From the NCBI GenBank assembly GCA_003448685.1, contig DLXW01000356.1:20443-30394 (forward strand): 9,952 nt of DNA. The letters run 5' to 3'. Shown piece after piece: positions 6,114 through 9,952 of the stretch (its first letter is position 1; every line of letters begins with the position of its first letter). Both the position numbers and the translations under genes were made by a program. The stretch comes from Cyanothece sp. UBA12306. Lineage in GTDB: Bacteria > Cyanobacteriota > Cyanobacteriia > Cyanobacteriales > Microcystaceae. A model generated the notes under the pieces. The model searched no databases and was not told where the DNA came from. It worked only from the letters and a program-made list of their open reading frames with translations.

Positions 6114-6974
6114 CTACTGTTTAACTGCTGCTAATAAATCTTGATGAATTGACGAATTACTAGCCATAATTAATCCTGGTAATTTATAATTTTTACAAGT
6201 ATTTAAAGGAGGTAGTGGGGAACCATCAAATAAACTAACTATATATCCCATTTCTTTAGCCATAAAAGCCAAAGCAGCACTATCAATTAAATTACCAGAT
6301 CTAACAATTGCTCCTGACAATTCTCCACCTAACAGTCCATTGATATTAGGAATTTGATTGTCTTTGGAGTAGCAAGTAGCAATATCAATTACTGAATATT
6401 TATCATTAAGAAAAGTTGTGAGTTTTTCCATCCCCCAGCCTAACAAAATCGTTGATTTAGAAGATTTTTTTCTTAAAGGTTGACAATCTTCAAAATCAAC
6501 AGTAAAAGTTCCTTCAAAAACTCCTTGACCTCGCAACGCATAACAATAATGATTTATAGCTGGAGAAACAGTAATTACTGCCTCATAATCATCCGTATTT
6601 AAGACACTTAAAATAATTTGATAATTAGTATGACCATCGATATAAAATTGAGTTCCATCAATGGGATCAAGGGTTACTAAATAATCACCAAATTCCCCAA
6701 AATCTATAGATCTAAAATACTTAGTATTAGCTGATTGTTGATACTCTTCTCCATAGAAACGAATTTGAGGAAAATTTCCTAATAATACTACTTCAACTAA
6801 ATTTTGAATGGATAAGTCTACATCTGTTAAGGCAGCACCTAAAAAGTTGTCTGTTCCCTCTTTAGCAGGAAGTGCGCTGATCTCTGATTGTAGCTGACTG
6901 GCATATTTAGCTGCTACTTTGAGATAGGGAAGCAAGGTTTTGAGAATTAAACGGGGTTCTGGTGCTAATGCCAT
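6114..6974 (-). CDS. Inositol monophosphatase family protein
   Basis: A magnesium-dependent, lithium-sensitive-type sugar/nucleotide phosphatase fold. Counting 289 residues from the upstream TTG at 6983, the family motifs appear in order: TDVD (53-56, the TEAD-like site), GEE (78-80, metal ligand Glu79), DPIDGT (106-111, metal ligands Asp106 and Asp109), and NLIDSAALAFMAKEMG (231-246), where Asp234 corresponds to the Asp of the usual WDxAAG motif. The Trp and Gly of that motif are replaced, so the C-terminal site is divergent. I prefer ATG at 6974, giving 286 residues (MALAPEPRLI). The exact substrate (inositol phosphate, 3'-phosphoadenosine phosphate or fructose bisphosphate) cannot be told from sequence. 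The gene is convergent with rpe and divergent from the zinc-knuckle gene, with a good promoter just upstream. Confidence 0.88.
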   Translation of the reverse strand: MALAPEPRLILKTLLPYLKVAAKYASQLQSEISALPAKEGTDNFLGAALTDVDLSIQNLVEVVLLGNFPQIRFYGEEYQQSANTKYFRSIDFGEFGDYLVTLDPIDGTQFYIDGHTNYQIILSVLNTDDYEAVITVSPAINHYCYALRGQGVFEGTFTVDFEDCQPLRKKSSKSTILLGWGMEKLTTFLNDKYSVIDIATCYSKDNQIPNINGLLGGELSGAIVRSGNLIDSAALAFMAKEMGYIVSLFDGSPLPPLNTCKNYKLPGLIMASNSSIHQDLLAAVKQ

Positions 6975-7005
6975 AAATATCAAGTTAGATGTTACTCAAT
7001 TTAGG

Positions 7006-7035
7006 ATTATAATATATTAAACTATTAATTATCAA
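7006..7035 (-). promoter_or_regulatory. Promoter of the inositol-monophosphatase-family gene
   Basis: On the minus strand, TTGATA (7030-7035) and a perfect TATAAT (7006-7011) are separated by 18 nt. Transcription would start near 6998, about 24 nt before the ATG at 6974. The divergent 101-nt spacer must also serve the plus-strand genes from 7076, for which I see no equally good promoter. Confidence 0.55.
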
Positions 7036-7064
7036 CTATTAGTAATGAAGCATCAATCATCAAT
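7021..7064. repeat. Degenerate heptad repeats in the divergent spacer
   Basis: ACTATTA occurs at 7021-7027 and 7035-7041, exactly 14 bp apart. CATCAAT is repeated in tandem at 7051-7064. The pattern has the same 7-bp period as the other intergenic arrays but is more decayed. Confidence 0.4.
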
Positions 7065-7075
7065 TTTTAGAAATT

Positions 7076-7213
7076 ATGAAAATAATCTGTAATCACTGTG
7101 ATGGTCAAGGATATATTGAAATTCGGGATTGTACTGGAGAAATTCAACGAGAAGAAACTTGTGTTTTTTGTCAAGGTATGGGACAAATATTAGATGATAA
7201 TGATGAAGACTAG
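7076..7213 (+). CDS. 45-residue protein with two DnaJ-type CxxCxGxG zinc knuckles
   Basis: The reading frame from ATG 7076 to TAG 7211-7213 encodes 45 residues. It contains CNHCDGQG (residues 5-12) and CVFCQGMG (29-36), two copies of the CxxCxGxG motif used in pairs by DnaJ to bind one zinc ion. A fifth cysteine (C19) lies between them, and the acidic tail is LDDNDED. DnaJ has four such motifs plus a J domain; here there is only one zinc site and nothing else. The regular motif spacing in so short a frame makes chance unlikely. It overlaps the next gene by 20 nt, suggesting co-transcription and possibly translational coupling. No Shine-Dalgarno site is evident. A role in thiol or protein-folding chemistry would be speculation. 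Confidence 0.7.
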   Translation: MKIICNHCDGQGYIEIRDCTGEIQREETCVFCQGMGQILDDNDED

Positions 7214-7988
7214 ACACCATAAATTGATATCTTTTGCATTAATAATAACAAGTTATTTAACCTCAAATAGCTGTTTAAATCAATCCGATAAAGTTAGTTC
7301 AGAAGTTTCTGATAGTTCAGCTAAAGAAAATGAAATTCAAAATCAAAAGATCATCTCTGCGCCAACGGCAGATGAACGCAAAAATGCAGCAAAATTAAGA
7401 CAATCAGCCCTACAATATCGTCAACAAGGTAATTATACCAAAGCAATTGAATCTTTAGAGAAATCTGTGAATCTTGATCGAGAAAATATGTCAAGTTTAG
7501 TATTATTAGGATGGACATTACACTTAGCACAAAAACCTCAACCAGCACAGGAAATACTTGAACAAGCATTAACCATTGATTCTCAACATATTCAGACTTT
7601 AAATGCCTTAGGAATAGTTTATTTAGTTGGAGGTAATTTAGAACAAGCGATCGCTACCCATACTCAAGCTGTTACTATCTCCCCTAATAATAAAATTGCT
7701 CATTATAATCTCAATTTAGCTTATCAACGTTTACAACAATATACTAAAGCAATTAATCATGGTAAACAAGCGATAACTCTTGAACCCTATAACCCCCATC
7801 CTTGGGTTGCTTTAGCTATTACTTATTGGGAAATGGGAGAGCCCCAAAAAAGCCAAGAAAACTATCGAAAAGCTATTAATTTAGATGGACGTTATCGTCA
7901 AGTTAGCTTTTTATCTCACCTCAAAGAAGCTGGATTTAGTGGTAAACAAATTAAGCAAACTCAAGAAGTTTTAGAGGCTACATTTTAA
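7194..7988 (+). CDS. Exported tetratricopeptide (TPR) repeat protein
   Basis: A 264-residue protein. Residues 1-27 look like an export signal: basic start (KTRHHK), hydrophobic LISFALIITSYL, then SNSC27. The cysteine could be lipidated, but the lipobox is atypical because Ser replaces the usual Leu at -3. A polar, Ser/Glu-rich linker (28-65) follows. Five TPRs of 34 residues cover about 66-235, recognisable by repeated patterns such as QGNYTKAIESLEKSVNLD, GGNLEQAIATHTQAVTISP and LQQYTKAINHGKQAITLEP. TPRs are protein-protein scaffolds, so a partner in the periplasm or at the membrane is expected. The start at ATG 7194 has GGGA 10 nt upstream; ATG 7200 and 7203 are alternatives. The gene overlaps the zinc-knuckle gene in another frame. 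A HIP1 site lies at 7647-7654. Confidence 0.88.
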   Translation: MIMMKTRHHKLISFALIITSYLTSNSCLNQSDKVSSEVSDSSAKENEIQNQKIISAPTADERKNAAKLRQSALQYRQQGNYTKAIESLEKSVNLDRENMSSLVLLGWTLHLAQKPQPAQEILEQALTIDSQHIQTLNALGIVYLVGGNLEQAIATHTQAVTISPNNKIAHYNLNLAYQRLQQYTKAINHGKQAITLEPYNPHPWVALAITYWEMGEPQKSQENYRKAINLDGRYRQVSFLSHLKEAGFSGKQIKQTQEVLEATF

Positions 7989-8153
7989 CATAGTATTTTT
8001 TTGACTTATCTGGAAAAAAATAAGTAATTTTCTATCAGTAAGATAATTAAGATAATGAGTTTAATTATTAGTCTTAATGAGTCTATTTTTGGAATAATTT
8101 TGATTATTATTTTACCTATTAGTAACAGAAAAGAAATATCATAATACCGTTTG

Positions 8154-8179
8154 TTTAAACAACAAAAATGTTGTTTAAA
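8154..8179. promoter_or_regulatory. Perfect 10-bp hairpin upstream of the COP23 gene
   Basis: TTTAAACAAC (8154-8163) pairs with GTTGTTTAAA (8170-8179) around the 6-nt loop AAAAAT. It has no T-tract, and it lies 165 nt past the TPR stop and 195 nt before the COP23 start. A dyad operator or an mRNA structure are both possible. Confidence 0.4.
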
Positions 8180-8358
8180 TCCTAAAGTTTAAGAGTAGAT
8201 TAAAAAATCCAAGGACTAGACCGATTTATATCACAAAAAGTAAAGAAAAGCAATATTTTTGTTATTTCTAGCTACAATAAAAATAAGACTACTAGAAGTA
8301 AAGTAGGTAGTTAGATGACTCCTATATCCTTACGAGCTTAAGGAAGAGCAGAGGTAAG

Positions 8359-8364
8359 AGGAGG
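8359..8364 (+). promoter_or_regulatory. Strong Shine-Dalgarno site of the COP23 gene
   Basis: AGGAGG, the perfect anti-16S complement, lies 10 nt before ATG 8375 in a purine-rich run. Most other genes in this window have weak or no such site, so this gene may be translated unusually well. Confidence 0.75.
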
Positions 8365-8374
8365 AGAGTAGATT

Positions 8375-8989
8375 ATGCAATATCAAGTTTTCATTACCTT
8401 ATTAACCATCATAATAACTTCAGTGGGTTGGCCTGGAAATTTTGGGCAAACAGCCATAGAAAATGTTAAAAACACGTCAACTCAACCAATACTGAAAACA
8501 ACAATAAGTAACCTATCTGCACAAAAGAGTAATGGGGTAAAATTTATTTGCCGAAAGGGACACGATCTACAAACAAATAAACCTCAATATACTACTTATG
8601 CGTGGACTCCTGAAGGCAAACGAGCAGTAATTCGCTGGGTAAAAAAATGGCATAACAGTACAGTTTGGACTCCTCAAAGCCGTTGCCAGACAGTCTCCCA
8701 AAGGTTTCAAGAAGCTTATGATAATGGGAGTTTGAAGTATATTGCCAATGGTTGGAAGAATAATCAAGCTGTAGTTTGTACTGCCCGTGAGAGAGGTGCA
8801 GATTGCGCCACTATTTTGATGACATTACGTCCAGAAGATGATCCTATTGCCATAACAAAAGATGTAGTTAACTTACTCAATGGACGTGCTACAGGAGTGA
8901 TCAGACATAGTAGCAATAGCAATCTAAAACTTCAACAATATTACGCAATTGATTTTGATAAATTCTTGGAGATAGCACCTATTGAATAG
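8375..8989 (+). CDS. COP23 domain-containing secreted protein
   Basis: A 204-residue protein resembling the cyanobacterial COP23 family, named for a 23-kDa circadian-oscillating protein of Synechococcus (Cyanothece) RF-1. The molecular function is not established. Residues 5-19 are hydrophobic (VFITLLTIIITSVGW) and fit a signal peptide, although the segment before them (MQYQ) has no Lys or Arg, which is unusual. The domain (about 55-200) shows the family pattern: FICRKG near 57, TPEGKRAVIRW, SRCQTVSQRFQEAYDNGSLKY (102-122), AVVCTARERGADCATILMTL (132-151). Four cysteines (59, 104, 135, 144) could form two disulfides outside the cytoplasm. The start is fixed by a perfect AGGAGG. The next gene encodes a secreted protease. 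A short open run in another frame follows the stop codon. Confidence 0.85.
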   Translation: MQYQVFITLLTIIITSVGWPGNFGQTAIENVKNTSTQPILKTTISNLSAQKSNGVKFICRKGHDLQTNKPQYTTYAWTPEGKRAVIRWVKKWHNSTVWTPQSRCQTVSQRFQEAYDNGSLKYIANGWKNNQAVVCTARERGADCATILMTLRPEDDPIAITKDVVNLLNGRATGVIRHSSNSNLKLQQYYAIDFDKFLEIAPIE

Positions 8990-9067
8990 TCGGTGTGGGT
9001 CCAGTATTAAATATTACTGATTGGGGTTTAATTGCTAATATTTTAGCTGGCAGATTCTAGCTAAAGA

Positions 9068-9102
9068 TAATGCCGGTTGGGTGTTGGTATTACCCCTTTT
9101 TT
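9068..9102 (+). terminator. Possible terminator between the COP23 and protease genes
   Basis: TAATGCC (9068-9074) can pair with GGTATTA (9086-9092), with one G-U pair in RNA. Alternatively GGGT (9079-9082) can pair with ACCC (9092-9095). Six T follow at 9097-9102. The stem is modest, so termination may be partial. Confidence 0.4.
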
Positions 9103-9161
9103 AAAAATAAATTATTTGACGCGATTAATTATTTATTATCTTATCGTTAATCATTAAAGCC

Positions 9162-9952
9162 ATGAATAAGACGAAACTTTTCTTGATTTTAGGTTCTCTA
9201 GCAACTTGCTTACTAGCGCCGATTAATTATGCGATCTTACCAGAATCTCTGACTGAAAGAATCAGCAATCATTTGCTCAGTCAAGCATTAGAGCCTGAAG
9301 AAATTCGGCAACAAGCTGAGGCTATTAGTGTTAGAGTAAAAACCAATAATAATACAGGTTCTGGGGTCATTATTGGCAAAGCTGGGAACACTTATACTGT
9401 TATGACTAATGCTCATGTTATTCAGCAGAAAGTTCCAAATAAAATTGTGACGATTGATGGCGAAGTTCATGATGCTAAAATCATTCATCAAGGCAATTCT
9501 TTAGAAGGTAATGATTTAGGAATTTTGACTTTTAATTCTGCTAAACTTTATCAAGTTGCAACTTTAGTAGCTAATCCCAATATTGAAGAAAATTTAAGGG
9601 TTTATTCCGTTGGTTTTCCTGAAGAAATGAAGGAATTTTACGTCGCTAAAGGACTATTAAAAATACAAGCACCCAAGCCCTTTATTGGAGGGTATAGAAT
9701 TGGTTACGACGTTGATGTTAAACCAGGGATGAGTGGGGGTGCATTATTAAATAATCAAGGGCAATTAATTGGCATTAATGGATTACTCAAAGCTCCCATT
9801 TTAAATGAAGCTTATACCTATGTAGATGGCTCAAAACCTTTTAGGCAACAAATTGAAAACTATCGACAGTTAAGTTTTGCTATTCCGATTGAAACCTTAG
9901 TAGAAGTTGCTCCTAATCTAGCCCTAATTCCCTCACGGGGTGACAACCCCGT
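9162..9952 (+). CDS. Secreted trypsin-like serine protease (partial, 3' end outside window)
   Basis: The frame is open from ATG 9162 to the window end: 263 codons plus two bases, with no stop. The N-terminus (MNKTKLFLILGSLATCLLAP) is a typical signal peptide: basic start and a hydrophobic core. The chymotrypsin/HtrA-like protease core shows the full catalytic triad by motif: His85 in TNAHVI, Asp118 in GNDLGIL, and Ser191 in PGMSGGALL. The GSGVII strand (66-71) and VYSVGFP (147-153) are also family-like. It is therefore predicted to be active in the periplasm or outside the cell. No PDZ domain is seen in the visible part; in cyanobacteria such proteases may carry C-terminal TPRs, which cannot be checked here. 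A weak promoter may lie upstream (TTGACG at 9116-9121, poor -10). Substrate unknown; the adjacent COP23 protein is one candidate by position only. Confidence 0.9.
   Translation, partial: MNKTKLFLILGSLATCLLAPINYAILPESLTERISNHLLSQALEPEEIRQQAEAISVRVKTNNNTGSGVIIGKAGNTYTVMTNAHVIQQKVPNKIVTIDGEVHDAKIIHQGNSLEGNDLGILTFNSAKLYQVATLVANPNIEENLRVYSVGFPEEMKEFYVAKGLLKIQAPKPFIGGYRIGYDVDVKPGMSGGALLNNQGQLIGINGLLKAPILNEAYTYVDGSKPFRQQIENYRQLSFAIPIETLVEVAPNLALIPSRGDNP
9935..9952. repeat. GC-rich palindrome inside the protease gene at the window end
   Basis: ACGGGGT (9935-9941) pairs perfectly with ACCCCGT (9946-9952) around GACA. It encodes SRGDNP in the protease frame and is far more GC-rich than its surroundings. 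It may be the start of a repeat inserted in or near the 3' part of the gene; the window ends before this can be judged. Confidence 0.5.

Larger units (their letters stand above)
7989..8374. other. 386-nt AT-rich gap between the TPR and COP23 genes
   Basis: No plausible coding frame is seen. Directly after the TPR stop is a 9-bp AT-only inverted repeat (7994-8002 with 8014-8022), too weak for a clear terminator. A perfect 10-bp hairpin lies at 8154-8179. TACAAT (8273-8278) could be a -10 box for the COP23 gene, but no -35 stands at the right distance. The gap ends in a purine-rich stretch that carries the COP23 ribosome-binding site. The length allows a long regulated leader, which I cannot demonstrate. 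Confidence 0.5.

Noticed and set aside
9162..9215. The LATC sequence of the protease signal peptide as a lipobox
   Set aside because: Thr at -1 is unfavourable and hydrophobic residues continue after the Cys, so an ordinary signal peptide is more likely.
9288..9491. A 67-codon minus-strand frame at the right end
   Set aside because: It lies antisense to the protease core with the catalytic His and Asp motifs on the plus strand, so it is a shadow.

Overview
The window looks like chromosomal DNA from a low-GC unicellular cyanobacterium, most plausibly of the Crocosphaera/Cyanothece type. Three things point there. The palindrome GCGATCGC (HIP1, strongly over-represented in many cyanobacterial genomes) occurs four times (2817, 4903, 5860, 7647). 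A COP23-family protein is encoded, a family I know only from cyanobacteria. The intergenic DNA carries many 7-bp-period tandem repeats and foldback elements of the kind common in these genomes. The genus is an inference; no marker gene settles it.

Layout. 1-278: one arm of a long inverted repeat, then a possible promoter. 279-3443 (+): a full-length RND-type efflux permease standing alone, with no membrane-fusion or outer-membrane partner in view. 3444-4046: a repeat-rich spacer with a hairpin right after the stop, the second arm of the inverted repeat, a perfect 12-bp foldback, and heptad repeats on both strands. 4047-4547 (+): a DUF1269 membrane protein. 4735-4992 (+): a small two-helix membrane protein. 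5119-5820 (+): rpe, ribulose-phosphate 3-epimerase of the Calvin and pentose phosphate cycles, with a good promoter and an intrinsic terminator. 5898-6108: a MITE-like element with terminal inverted repeats flanked by TA. 6114-6974 (-): an inositol-monophosphatase-family phosphatase, convergent with rpe.

From 7076 all genes are on the plus strand. They are a 45-residue protein with two CxxCxGxG knuckles (7076-7213), an exported TPR protein that overlaps it (7194-7988), a 386-nt gap with a perfect hairpin, a secreted COP23-family protein (8375-8989), and a secreted trypsin-like serine protease (9162 onward) that runs off the window end.

There is no convincing undescribed multi-gene system. 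The most unusual features are structural: the roughly 90%-identical inverted repeats bracketing the RND gene, with a compensatory base-pair change in an internal hairpin; the pervasive heptad repeats, one of which appears to supply the rpe -35 box; and the run of three genes for exported proteins (TPR, COP23, protease) at the right end. No tRNA, rRNA, CRISPR array or transposase gene was found.
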